A stretch of DNA of 40,023 nt from Prochlorococcus sp. AG-449-P16 (GTDB lineage: Bacteria > Cyanobacteriota > Cyanobacteriia > PCC-6307 > Cyanobiaceae), in NCBI GenBank assembly GCA_003212175.1, contig QCQN01000007.1:1-40023 (forward strand), read 5' to 3'. Below the pieces are notes generated by a model. That model saw only the letters and a list, made by a program, of their open reading frames with translations. It was not told the origin of the DNA and did no database searches. How positions within the stretch are numbered: the first letter of the stretch is position 1; every line of letters starts with the position of its first letter. The position numbers were made by a program, and so were the translations under genes. Of the stretch, positions 18,067 to 26,008 are shown piece after piece.

Positions 18067-18999
18067 ATGAAAGAAAAATTCCCCTCAATATATAAAGAAC
18101 CCATAGAAACATTGCAAATTAATATAGGGTATAAATGCAATCAGGCTTGTAAGCATTGTCATGTCAATTCAAGTCCCCTTAGGACTGAAAAGATGTCCAA
18201 TGAAATAATATCTCTTATTCCAAAAATAATTGATAAATACAAAATCAAGACTTTAGATATTACAGGAGGCGCGCCAGAACTTCACCCAGAGTTTAAAAAC
18301 TTAATAACCAGTTTAAGCACAAAAAAAGTTGACATTATTGATAGGTGCAATTTGACAATTTTCTTTGAAGAGGGATATGAAGATATTCCACAGTTTCTTG
18401 CAAAGAATAAAGTGATAGTGACTGCTTCACTTCCATGTTATGAAAAAAATAATGTTGAGTTTCAAAGAGGTTATGGGGTTTTTGAAAAAAGTATTAACGG
18501 TATTAAAAAACTTAATGATTTAGGATATGGTAATAAAGAAAGTGGATTACAACTAAATCTTGTTTACAATCCTGTAAACCCAATACTTCCTCCTTCTCAG
18601 GGAATATTGGAAAAGGACTATAAAAAAATACTATTCGAAAAATATAATATTGTTTTCAATAGTCTATACACAATAACTAATATGCCAATAAATAGATATA
18701 AAGAATCTTTAATTAGAGAGGGGAAACTAAATACTTATTACAAATTACTAAAGAAAAATTTTAATGAAAATAACTTAAAAAATCTCATGTGCAAAAAGAC
18801 TATTAGTGTTAATTGGCTAGGAGAAATCTATGATTGTGACTTTAACCAACAAATAAATTACTATTCAAATAAAGGGCCAAAGACACTTTTTGATCTAATA
18901 GATAAATCTTTTACGTTTGACTATGAGGTAGCCGTAAAAGAACATTGTTTTGCTTGCACTGCAGGTGCAGGATCAAGCTGCGGAGGGACTTTAACTTAA
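18067..18999 (+). CDS. arsS: Arsenosugar biosynthesis radical SAM protein ArsS-like
   Basis: A 310-residue radical SAM protein. The [4Fe-4S] motif is Cys24-x3-Cys28-x2-Cys31 (GYKCNQACKHCHV). Other ArsS features are LDITGGAPELHPEF, DRCNLT and the C-terminal cysteine block EHCFACTAGAGSSCGG. ArsS transfers the 5'-deoxyadenosyl group to dimethylarsinous acid, giving the precursor of oxo-arsenosugars. I chose ATG 18067 because homologues begin just before the ETLQ(I/V)N strand; a TTG at 18031 in frame would add 12 residues with no family support. It follows stpA by 40 bases, so they may share a message. The methyltransferase arsM, its usual partner, is not in the window. Confidence 0.85.
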   Translation: MKEKFPSIYKEPIETLQINIGYKCNQACKHCHVNSSPLRTEKMSNEIISLIPKIIDKYKIKTLDITGGAPELHPEFKNLITSLSTKKVDIIDRCNLTIFFEEGYEDIPQFLAKNKVIVTASLPCYEKNNVEFQRGYGVFEKSINGIKKLNDLGYGNKESGLQLNLVYNPVNPILPPSQGILEKDYKKILFEKYNIVFNSLYTITNMPINRYKESLIREGKLNTYYKLLKKNFNENNLKNLMCKKTISVNWLGEIYDCDFNQQINYYSNKGPKTLFDLIDKSFTFDYEVAVKEHCFACTAGAGSSCGGTLT

Positions 19000-19005
19000 A
19001 ATTTG

Positions 19006-19461
19006 CTAAATACAATTAGGGCATATAGCTCTTACATTTAAAGAGGATTCAATTAATTTAAACCCATTTACTTTTGCTGCAACTTTGCCTGCTTCTAAAA
19101 CCTGTTCATTTTCAAATTCTTCTGTTCTTCCACACCTAATGCAAATCAAATGATGATGCTCAGGAGTATCGTTACTAAGCAATTCATATCTATGGCCGCC
19201 TTCACTAAGTTCTAATTCATGAAGCAAACCCATTTCCACTAAAAGTTTTAGAGTTCTATAAATTGTTGCAAGTGAAACTTTAGAACTTGATTTAACTAAT
19301 TTTTCATGTACCTCTTCAGCACTTAAATGCTTTCCAGAACCAATATTTTCAAATAAATTTAGGACCTTAAGCCTCTGAGGTGTTAACCTTTTTCCATCTT
19401 TGTGGAGACCATCGCCAAGAGGGGATGCAATGAGGTTGTATTGAGAAGATAATGACAACAA
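19006..19461 (-). CDS. Fur-family metal-responsive regulator
   Basis: A 151-residue regulator. The winged-helix DNA-binding part covers about 25-90 (LTPQRLKVLNLF, then LATIYRTLKLLVEMGLL). The dimerisation domain has histidines 102-104 (EHHHLICIRC) and two CxxC pairs, C107/C110 and C147/C150, for structural zinc. Fur, Zur and PerR share all of these, so I do not choose between them. The start must be a TTG (19461 or the next codon), because an in-frame TAA lies directly before it. A 19-base Fur-box-like dyad sits six bases upstream, arguing for autoregulation. It is convergent with arsS (6 bases apart) and divergent from the hydrolase. Confidence 0.9.
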   Translation of the reverse strand: MLSLSSQYNLIASPLGDGLHKDGKRLTPQRLKVLNLFENIGSGKHLSAEEVHEKLVKSSSKVSLATIYRTLKLLVEMGLLHELELSEGGHRYELLSNDTPEHHHLICIRCGRTEEFENEQVLEAGKVAAKVNGFKLIESSLNVRAICPNCI

Positions 19462-19466
19462 TTAAC

Positions 19467-19485
19467 TTATTGCTATTCTCAATAA
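19467..19485. promoter_or_regulatory. Fur-box-like operator
   Basis: The 19 bases read TTATTGCTATTCTCAATAA. Folded as 9-1-9, the two arms agree at seven of nine positions (TTATTG against CAATAA plus one inner pair), the layout of Fur, Zur and PerR boxes. It lies just before the start codon of the Fur-family gene, overlapping the end of its candidate promoter. It may also affect the divergent hydrolase gene, about 100 bases away. Binding is inferred. Confidence 0.5.
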
Positions 19486-19509
19486 TACTCTCTAATGAGA
19501 GTAAAACAA
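19482..19509 (-). promoter_or_regulatory. Candidate promoter of the Fur-family gene with an inverted repeat in the spacer
   Basis: On the minus strand TTGTTT (19509-19504) and TATTAT (19487-19482) are separated by 16 bases. The spacer holds most of a perfect 6-base inverted repeat, ACTCTC-TAAT-GAGAGT (19487-19502). An inverted repeat between -35 and -10 is a usual place for a repressor. Taken with the adjacent Fur-box-like dyad, this looks like an autoregulated promoter. Confidence 0.4.
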
Positions 19510-19588
19510 CTTTTTGGTTTAAAATGTTTACTTAAGTTCTCCAAAACATTATTTTAAATACATCTTTACGCAGGGATGATGAGAAATT

Positions 19589-20146
19589 ATGAAAAACTCT
19601 ACTAAAAAATTGTTACCTAAAGTAAATTGCCTGCTAATTATAGATATACAGGAAAAAATCATAAGAGGAATATTTAATAAGGATAAAATAATCAAAAATA
19701 TGAAAAAGCTAATAGATGCTTATCAAATTTTAGAAGAAAACATTTTTGTTTCTGAACAGAACCCAATAAAGTTGGGTACCACAATTCCTGAATTATTGCC
19801 CAGAGCAAGATTTGAAAAAATTGAAAAGATGGAATTCAGCTTAGTTAAAATTCAAGAATTTTTAAAAGTACTTAAAAATAAGAAAATTACAAATTTGATA
19901 GTTTGTGGTCTTGAAACGCATATTTGTATTCAACAAACGGTCTTAGATTGTTTACAAAAAGGACTTGAAGTTACTCTCATATCAGATGCCATGGGCAGTC
20001 GAAATAAGGAGGATCATGAAATAGCATTAAAGAGAATGATTCAGGGGGGGGCGATCCTAACATCTACTGAATCAATAATTTTTGAATTATGCAAAACTGC
20101 TGATAGAAAAGAATTTAAAGAAATTAAAAATATAATATTGAGTTAA
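19589..20146 (+). CDS. Isochorismatase-fold cysteine hydrolase
   Basis: A 185-residue hydrolase of the isochorismatase/nicotinamidase superfamily. The catalytic triad is visible: Asp19 (LLIIDIQEK), Lys80 (KIEKMEFS) and Cys113 (GLETHICIQQT). The family's cis-peptide region is just before the cysteine. The substrate cannot be told from sequence: nicotinamide, isochorismate and various amides are all possible, though the short length and the GLETH motif are more like the YcaC/hydrolase branch than true nicotinamidase. It stands alone, divergent from the Fur-family regulator, and could share its control. Confidence 0.8.
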   Translation: MKNSTKKLLPKVNCLLIIDIQEKIIRGIFNKDKIIKNMKKLIDAYQILEENIFVSEQNPIKLGTTIPELLPRARFEKIEKMEFSLVKIQEFLKVLKNKKITNLIVCGLETHICIQQTVLDCLQKGLEVTLISDAMGSRNKEDHEIALKRMIQGGAILTSTESIIFELCKTADRKEFKEIKNIILS

Positions 20147-20224
20147 ATAAAAATTCAGACTGGTTTGTTGATTAGAGATAATTTAAAATTTTATTAGATA
20201 TAAATTATTAGGGTTTATTTGAAT

Positions 20225-21256
20225 ATGAAATTAGTTACTCAAAACTTTCTTATTGCAATATCTATTTTTTTTATTGGAATTTTATTGTCGATAATAATTA
20301 CTAAACTTTCAAAAATATTTTTTAAAAAGATATCCAAAAGGACAAGAACAAATTTTGATGATTTTATTTTTGAGGTGATCTCTGGAATTATAAAACCTAT
20401 AGGGTTCCTCCTTTCATTTTATTTTTCAATTGACTATTTTTTTACTGATGAAATAACTTTTAGTTCTGTCTTATTGAATATTCTGAAATTATTTATATTG
20501 ATAATCATTATAAAAGCTATCAATAAAGTTTTAATCAGATCTTTAACAGAATCGACCTCAAAAATTAATGATTCCTCAATAAGTTCAATGATATCTTCAC
20601 TAAATCCTTTGATAAAAGCATTAACTTGGACTATTGGTTCAATATTTTTCTTACAAAATATTGGTGTTCAAATGACTGCAATTTGGGCTTTACTAAGTGC
20701 AGGTGGAATTGGAGCAGGATTAGCTTTAAAAGATCCAGTTCAGGAGTTTTTTGAATATATAACAATTTTGCTTGATAAACCTTTTCAAAAAGGAGATTTT
20801 ATAAAGTCTGATGGTGTACTGGGAATGGTTGAGAGAGTTGGAGTAAGATCATCAAGAATAAGGAGTATTAATGGTGAAGTAATAGTAATGAGCAACAGCG
20901 CCCTAACAAATGGAATAATTTCAAATTACGCACAAATGGAAAAAAGGAGGTTAGTTCATAAATTAGGAGTTGTCTATGAGACATCTCCAAAACTTATGAA
21001 ATTAATTCCAATAATAATTAAAAAAATAGTTGAAGAGACGAAAGATGCGTCTTTTGATAGATGTCATTTCACAGACTTTGGCGACTTCAGTCTTAATTTC
21101 GAACTTGTATATTACATACCAACAAATAATTATCTTGCTGCAATGGAAGCGCAACAATCTATAAATTTAAAAATAATTGAGGAATTCACATCTAATAATA
21201 TAGAGTTTGCATTTCCCACACAAACCTTAAATATTGAAAGTAATAAAGCCAAATGA
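20225..21256 (+). CDS. Small-conductance mechanosensitive channel, MscS family
   Basis: A 343-residue membrane channel that releases solutes under hypo-osmotic stress. Four or so hydrophobic segments come first. The pore helix is glycine- and alanine-rich (WALLSAGGIGAGLALKD), followed by the MscS beta domain (FQKGDFIKSDGVLGMVERVG) and the conserved VMSNSALTNGIISNY. The cytoplasmic part follows and is typical in length. I start at ATG 20225; a TTG at 20219 would add two residues. Its 3' end overlaps the convergent SDR by 30 bases. Confidence 0.88.
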   Translation: MKLVTQNFLIAISIFFIGILLSIIITKLSKIFFKKISKRTRTNFDDFIFEVISGIIKPIGFLLSFYFSIDYFFTDEITFSSVLLNILKLFILIIIIKAINKVLIRSLTESTSKINDSSISSMISSLNPLIKALTWTIGSIFFLQNIGVQMTAIWALLSAGGIGAGLALKDPVQEFFEYITILLDKPFQKGDFIKSDGVLGMVERVGVRSSRIRSINGEVIVMSNSALTNGIISNYAQMEKRRLVHKLGVVYETSPKLMKLIPIIIKKIVEETKDASFDRCHFTDFGDFSLNFELVYYIPTNNYLAAMEAQQSINLKIIEEFTSNNIEFAFPTQTLNIESNKAK

Positions 21257-22228
21257 TCTGCAAATCTGCTCACTTAACATCCATAGTTTTGAAGCCAACT
21301 CAGGGCTATTTGCTTCATCACTAATATTACTTTCAACTAATTTATGTTTTTTAAAAGATATCAGTTTATTACTTAAATATATAAAACCAATATTATTTAA
21401 ATTTGGATCAAAGACAATCTCAGAAAGAATCTTACCAGCATTTTCTATATTTTCAGAAATTCCTAAAATATTTTTTGCAAATATAGAAAAAATTAAATAT
21501 CCAAAGGGATTAAAACACTTACTATATCTGAAGAACCCTGAATCATCATTTGGTATTACGAGACCGGGAGCCCATGTAATTACTGAAATTTTACTAGAGG
21601 ATATTTTTAATTTTTTCGCAAGTTCTTTAGCAAACAAAATATTACATAATTTACTATTTTTATAAGATCTATCAGCATCGAAGTTTAAAAATCTTCCAGT
21701 AATCTCTTGTCTAAAATCAATCAAATTATTAAGGCCTGCTTTCTTTCCTATATTTCCTCCAGAGCTTTTTGGGTCATGAACATCTGATGACGTAATGATA
21801 ATTTTGGATCCCTCTTTATCATTAACTAAATCTTTTAAGCTGTTTATCAAGTAAAAATGTGCTAGATGATTAACTGCAAAAGTTAGTTCTATGCCTTGTT
21901 TTGATACTTTAGGATAAAAAGATCCTGTATATTGTAATCCTGCATTCAAAACAACTACATCTAAAAAAATCATTTTACTAATAAAGTAATCTTTAATTTT
22001 TTTTATATTCTCTAGATCTGAAAGATCGCAATTTTCAATAATATTTAAATATTTACTCAGGATATTTTTATCAATATATTTCACAACTCTATTAAGAAAT
22101 TCTTGCTTTCTTAATTCAGATTTTATGACAATGTATAAATTATTTTTCGTCTTTAGTAAATCAATAATAGCAAAAAGTCCTATCCCTGAATTACCTCCAG
22201 TAATTAAAATATTTTTATTTTTAATCAT
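21227..22228 (-). CDS. Short-chain dehydrogenase resembling light-dependent protochlorophyllide reductase
   Basis: A 333-residue SDR. The NAD(P) motif GGNSGIG is at 11-17, a NAG motif (LNAGLQY) at about 95, the catalytic Ser in ITSSD, and Tyr189/Lys193 in YKNSKLCN. The YKxSKxCN motif and the later long loop resemble light-dependent protochlorophyllide oxidoreductase (POR), but the region after the catalytic lysine (WAPGLV instead of a YPGC-type motif) differs. It is therefore more likely a POR-like SDR than the main POR. A perfect 17-base inverted repeat ends two bases before its ATG. The gene converges on mscS, overlapping it by 30 bases, and is divergent from the lycopene cyclase. Confidence 0.75.
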   Translation of the reverse strand: MIKNKNILITGGNSGIGLFAIIDLLKTKNNLYIVIKSELRKQEFLNRVVKYIDKNILSKYLNIIENCDLSDLENIKKIKDYFISKMIFLDVVVLNAGLQYTGSFYPKVSKQGIELTFAVNHLAHFYLINSLKDLVNDKEGSKIIITSSDVHDPKSSGGNIGKKAGLNNLIDFRQEITGRFLNFDADRSYKNSKLCNILFAKELAKKLKISSSKISVITWAPGLVIPNDDSGFFRYSKCFNPFGYLIFSIFAKNILGISENIENAGKILSEIVFDPNLNNIGFIYLSNKLISFKKHKLVESNISDEANSPELASKLWMLSEQICRSFGFITFNI

Positions 22229-22230
22229 TT

Positions 22231-22277
22231 AAAAACTTACATATTTTGTTTATGATAAAAAAAATATGTAAGTTTTT
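22231..22277. repeat. 17-bp perfect inverted repeat beside the POR-like SDR start
   Basis: The left arm AAAAACTTACATATTTT (22231-22247) is the exact reverse complement of the right arm at 22261-22277, with a 13-base loop. On the minus-strand message the hairpin would end two bases before the ATG at 22228, so it could fold over the ribosome entry site. It is AT-rich, so it is weak as a terminator, and no plus-strand gene ends here. It may be an RNA switch or the operator of a dimeric regulator. Confidence 0.7.
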
Positions 22278-22454
22278 TTAATTTTGTAATCTTATAAATT
22301 ATTGTTAAAACACTGAAAACTTAGTCACTAGTAATTGAGTAATTTGATTATTATTAACCTACTCTCATTTCAAGTATTGGATGAAATATAAAAATCTAAC
22401 CTCAGAAATAATACTTTGTTCTATAAGTTTCTTTAATCATAAGATTTATATTTA

Positions 22455-23738
22455 ATGTCACAAAAAAGCATGCCAGATGTTCTTGTTTTGGGTGCTGGGC
22501 CTGCAGGCATGGCAATTGCATCAGCTTTAGGTAAGGAAAAATTAGATGTTGAAGTGCTTTCTCCAAATGGTCCAGATGAACCTTGGCCAAACACTTATGG
22601 AATTTGGGGAAAAGAAGTTGATCAACTTGGGCTTCAAGATTTACTTGAATATAGATGGAAGAATACTGTAAGTTTTTTTGGGCATGGCGCTTTAGAAGAG
22701 CAGGACGACGAGAACAAAGCAACGGAACATTCTCTAGATTATGGACTATTTGATAAGAAGAAACTCCATAATTTTTGGTTTAATGAATGCAATAAGTCTT
22801 TTATTAAATGGCATCAAGGCTTTGCAAACAAAATATATTTTGAAAAATATAAAAGTACAGTAACTACCAAAGATGGCAAGACTTACTCTGCAAGATTAGT
22901 AGTAGATGCAACAGGTTATGACCCTGTTTTTCTTAAATTAAAATCCTGTGGTCCTTTAGCAGTCCAAACTTGTTATGGGATAGTGGGTAATTTTAGTAAA
23001 CCACCTCTTAAAAAAGGGCAGTTTGTATTGATGGACTACAGAAATGACCATTTGAATGAAGAGCAAAAAAAAGAACCACCGACTTTTCTTTATGCAATGG
23101 ATATGGGTAACGGGAAATATTTTCTTGAAGAGACATCTCTTGGTTTAGTAAATCCTCTAACAATGGAAAATTTAAAAGAGAGACTAGAGAAGAGGCTATC
23201 TTATCGAAATATATCTATCACAAGCATGCAACACGAAGAGCTTGGTTTGTTTCTACCAATGAATATGCCAATACCAGATTTTAAACAACAAATACTCGGA
23301 TATGGTGGTGCAGCTTCAATGGTACATCCTGCATCTGGATACTTAATTGGTAATGTTTTAAGAAGAGCTCCACTTGTTGCAAAAACAGTGTCAGAAGCAA
23401 TTAAAAATAAAAATCTCAGTACCTATCATATCGCTAGAAAAGGTTGGGAAACATTATGGTCAAAAGAATTAATTAGAAAGAAATCACTTTACCAATTTGG
23501 ATTGGAAAAGCTCATGAGATTTGACGAAAAACTATTAAGAGAATTTTTTGGCAGTTTTTTCCAACTACCTAAAAACCAGTGGTATGGTTTTCTCACTGAT
23601 ACTTTATCTTTAAAGGAGATTGTATATGCGATGTGCATAATGTTTTTAAAGGCTCCATGGAGTGTAAAGAAAGGTCTGATGATTATGCATGGAAGAGAAT
23701 TCAAAATGCTACTTAGGATAATTTTTCCAAATATATAG
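22455..23738 (+). CDS. crtL-e: Lycopene epsilon-type cyclase (CrtL-e)
   Basis: This thylakoid enzyme closes the ends of lycopene. The 427 residues have the FAD/NAD-binding motif GAGPAG at 13-18, the plant-type lycopene cyclase block PWPNTYGIWGKEVD at 43-56, the DATGYDP motif near 155-161 and a conserved PAxGYxIG-like block (HPASGYLIGNVLRRAP). It is single-domain and of normal length. Prochlorococcus has both a beta-type and an epsilon-type cyclase; the MED4 epsilon enzyme is known to make both rings, supplying the alpha-carotene for its antenna. The ATG at 22455 is clear. The next SDR begins 7 bases after the stop, suggesting an operon. Confidence 0.9.
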   Translation: MSQKSMPDVLVLGAGPAGMAIASALGKEKLDVEVLSPNGPDEPWPNTYGIWGKEVDQLGLQDLLEYRWKNTVSFFGHGALEEQDDENKATEHSLDYGLFDKKKLHNFWFNECNKSFIKWHQGFANKIYFEKYKSTVTTKDGKTYSARLVVDATGYDPVFLKLKSCGPLAVQTCYGIVGNFSKPPLKKGQFVLMDYRNDHLNEEQKKEPPTFLYAMDMGNGKYFLEETSLGLVNPLTMENLKERLEKRLSYRNISITSMQHEELGLFLPMNMPIPDFKQQILGYGGAASMVHPASGYLIGNVLRRAPLVAKTVSEAIKNKNLSTYHIARKGWETLWSKELIRKKSLYQFGLEKLMRFDEKLLREFFGSFFQLPKNQWYGFLTDTLSLKEIVYAMCIMFLKAPWSVKKGLMIMHGREFKMLLRIIFPNI

Positions 23739-23745
23739 TTTAAAA

Positions 23746-24453
23746 ATGAGAACCATACTAATAAGCGGAGCCAATAAAGGTATTGGATTAAGTATTGCAA
23801 CTAAAGAATTAAAAGAAGGCAATAGAATTAGTGTTGGAATAAGAAATCCTCAATCATTAAAAGGAAGCGCTATCGATCCAAATAAATGGCCCGAAGGGAG
23901 AATTTTAATAAACCACTATGATGCGTTAAAAAAAATTACAGCAGAAAATTGGATAAAAAATACAGTAGATGAATTTGGGGGACTTGATTCAGTAATAAAT
24001 TGTGCCGGAGTATTATCAAAAGTTCCTTTCTTATTCAAAGATGGTGATGAAGAGGATATTTTAAATACACTAAATATCAACTTTTTAGCAATTTGGAATT
24101 TATGTAGGCTTTCTTGGGATCATTTATGTGCCTCAGAAAGAGGAAGAATTATTGTTTTAGTTTCAATGAGTGGGAAAAGATCTAAAGGAGATTTAGCAGC
24201 CTATTCTTCTTCAAAGTTTGCTTTGATGGGATTATGCCAAACAATGAAAAATAAAGGTTGGGATAAAAATATAAGGATTTCAGCAATTTGCCCAAGTTGG
24301 GTTAATACAGAAATGGCACAAAATATCTCTTCTCTAGAAAAATCAAGCATGACACAACCTGAAGATATTGCTGAGATATGCTCAACTATTCTGAAGTTAC
24401 CTACCCAATCAGTCCCATTTGAAATTGCATTAAATTGTAATTATGAGATTTAA
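23746..24453 (+). CDS. Short-chain dehydrogenase/reductase
   Basis: A 235-residue classical SDR with NAD(P) motif GANKGIG at 8-14, NCAG at 85-88, Ser140 (VLVSMSG), and Tyr153/Lys157 (YSSSK). The order and spacing are complete, so it should be active. The substrate is unknown. It follows the lycopene cyclase by only 7 bases, so a role in pigment or isoprenoid metabolism is possible but rests on position alone. Its stop overlaps the GIY-YIG-like gene on the other strand by four bases. Confidence 0.85.
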   Translation: MRTILISGANKGIGLSIATKELKEGNRISVGIRNPQSLKGSAIDPNKWPEGRILINHYDALKKITAENWIKNTVDEFGGLDSVINCAGVLSKVPFLFKDGDEEDILNTLNINFLAIWNLCRLSWDHLCASERGRIIVLVSMSGKRSKGDLAAYSSSKFALMGLCQTMKNKGWDKNIRISAICPSWVNTEMAQNISSLEKSSMTQPEDIAEICSTILKLPTQSVPFEIALNCNYEI

Positions 24454-24992
24454 CCTAAATTGAAAATTAAGTAAGCAATTGACAGCATTGCAATAGCTAT
24501 AAATAGACCTTTTATTCGATTAGTTAACAATGAAAAAAGAGATAAATCTTCAGAAAAATATCCCCCAAAACTACCTGTTATAAATAATACAACCATTGGT
24601 AAAGATGCTATTCCAAAAGAATAGGATATGGCCTTTAAAAATCCAAAATTTATATAGTTAAATATTAAGGCACTTAGTGAAAACAATATAAAAGATGCAA
24701 ATAAAGTAATGGAAACTTCAGCATCTAAAGTGTGAGGTAAGCTTCCCTTTAATTCAAAATGCTTTTTGCATTCTCTAATTTGTCTTTTAGAAAGCTTTAA
24801 ATAGCCAGTTTCAGGAATTCTTTGCGACTTATATTTTCTTAGTAATCTTGCTTCAAGAGTTTCTGGCTCCTTAGTCATAATTGATGTTAATAATTCATCT
24901 GGTTTTAATCTCTTGATTTTCTTTTCAAGATTATCTGTTTTACCAATTCTATAAAGGTCTCCTACTCTAATAAGGTAAACATATCCCGACAT
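24450..24992 (-). CDS. Membrane-anchored GIY-YIG/T5orf172-like protein
   Basis: A 180-residue protein. Residues 1-75 resemble the T5orf172/MUG113 branch of the GIY-YIG fold: GYVY (3-6), YRIGKT (14-19), a basic helix (LEKKIKRLK), an acidic helix (ETLEARLLRKY) and a closing strand (ETGYLKLSK). Residues 93-180 hold three membrane segments, at about 94-114, 119-143 and 162-178. Nuclease-fold domains are rarely tied to a membrane, so this may be a regulator or binding protein rather than a free nuclease. The start ATG 24992 gives the motif right at the N-terminus. It overlaps the convergent SDR by four bases. Confident on the domain order, unsure of function. Confidence 0.65.
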   Translation of the reverse strand: MSGYVYLIRVGDLYRIGKTDNLEKKIKRLKPDELLTSIMTKEPETLEARLLRKYKSQRIPETGYLKLSKRQIRECKKHFELKGSLPHTLDAEVSITLFASFILFSLSALIFNYINFGFLKAISYSFGIASLPMVVLFITGSFGGYFSEDLSLFSLLTNRIKGLFIAIAMLSIAYLIFNLG

Positions 24993-25066
24993 TTGCGTTG
25001 TAAAATTAATAATATTCCTATTTAAATAATACTAAAAGAATCAAGTAAATTAAAAGTTTTTACAAA

Positions 25067-25723
25067 ATGACAAACGATATTTTATATTCATTTAGAAGAT
25101 GTCCATATGCAATTCGTGCTAGATGGGCCCTATTAATTTGTGAAATAAAAGTAGAGATAAGAGAAATTGATTTAAAAAATAAACCTCTAGATTTTCTAAA
25201 TAAATCAAAGACGAAAACGGTTCCGATACTTATAAAAAAAAATAGTAAAGTTATTGAAGAAAGTCTTGAAATCATCTTATGGGCTCTTTCAAATTCAAGA
25301 AAGGATTTTAAATTTCGTTATTTTCCTGATAATAAAAAGGAAGATATTTTTAAAATAATTAATGAAAACGATACCGAATTCAAATATCATTTAGATCGAT
25401 TTAAATATGCCACAAGATATCAAAATAGTAATGAAGAATTTCATTTCACAAATGCGATTAAATTTATCAAGAAATGGAACGAACTTCTGGTCGAAAATAA
25501 ATACTTTTTCGGAGATAACCCCACTATCGCTGATTGGTGTATTTGGCCTTTTATAAGACAATTTAAAATCGCTTGCGAAAGTCAAAAAAGAATAAATTAT
25601 TTGGAGCCACCAATAAAAAAATGGTTAGATTCGTTTGAAAATGATAGGAAATTTAAATCCTTAATGTATAAATACGAATTATGGAGACCATACTCGAGAA
25701 CAAATTATTTTCCCTCTGATTAA
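25067..25723 (+). CDS. Glutathione S-transferase-like protein
   Basis: A 218-residue protein with the two-domain GST fold. The thioredoxin-like N-terminal part holds SFRRCPYAIRARWAL (residues 6-20) with a single active-site-type cysteine, and the TVPILI cis-proline strand near 47-52. A helical C-terminal domain follows, with the N-capping FFGDNPTIADWCIWPF motif. The CPYA motif is like glutaredoxin-related and omega-type GSTs, which act in thiol transfer or detoxification. Substrate unknown. Its stop overlaps the small gene on the other strand by four bases. Confidence 0.82.
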   Translation: MTNDILYSFRRCPYAIRARWALLICEIKVEIREIDLKNKPLDFLNKSKTKTVPILIKKNSKVIEESLEIILWALSNSRKDFKFRYFPDNKKEDIFKIINENDTEFKYHLDRFKYATRYQNSNEEFHFTNAIKFIKKWNELLVENKYFFGDNPTIADWCIWPFIRQFKIACESQKRINYLEPPIKKWLDSFENDRKFKSLMYKYELWRPYSRTNYFPSD

Positions 25724-25977
25724 CTTTCTAACAACTTCCTTTTCTCAATTATTCTTGCTAACTCCAAAAAATATCCAGCCGTCCTAAATTTTCCTATATT
25801 TTTTTCCTTAAAATCAAGATCACTTCTGATTTCTGCAGTCTCCGCCATAACCAAATCCAAATCATTTGGTCCTAGACTATATAATTCACCCAGTTCAATT
25901 TCCCTTCCTAGCAAATGACTCCTAAACCATTTCCCTTTATTTTCTTGAGGTGGAATATCGTAGGAAGAAGATGACAT
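25720..25977 (-). CDS. Small conserved-looking protein, unknown
   Basis: An 85-residue soluble protein. It has no membrane segment, and a block (KWFRSHLLGREIELGELYSL) with an arginine/glutamate-rich helix follows the disordered serine-rich start. ATG 25977 is the only good start. It ends overlapping the convergent GST by four bases and lies 31 bases downstream of the symporter-like gene on the same strand, so they may be co-transcribed. No family recognised. Confidence 0.6.
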   Translation of the reverse strand: MSSSSYDIPPQENKGKWFRSHLLGREIELGELYSLGPNDLDLVMAETAEIRSDLDFKEKNIGKFRTAGYFLELARIIEKRKLLES

Positions 25978-26008
25978 TAAAAATTATAAATCTAGTACTA
26001 TTCTAAGG

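Noticed and set aside
21234..21665. A 143-codon plus-strand frame opposite the POR-like SDR
   Set aside because: It lies wholly antisense to a gene with clear SDR motifs and has no recognisable protein pattern.
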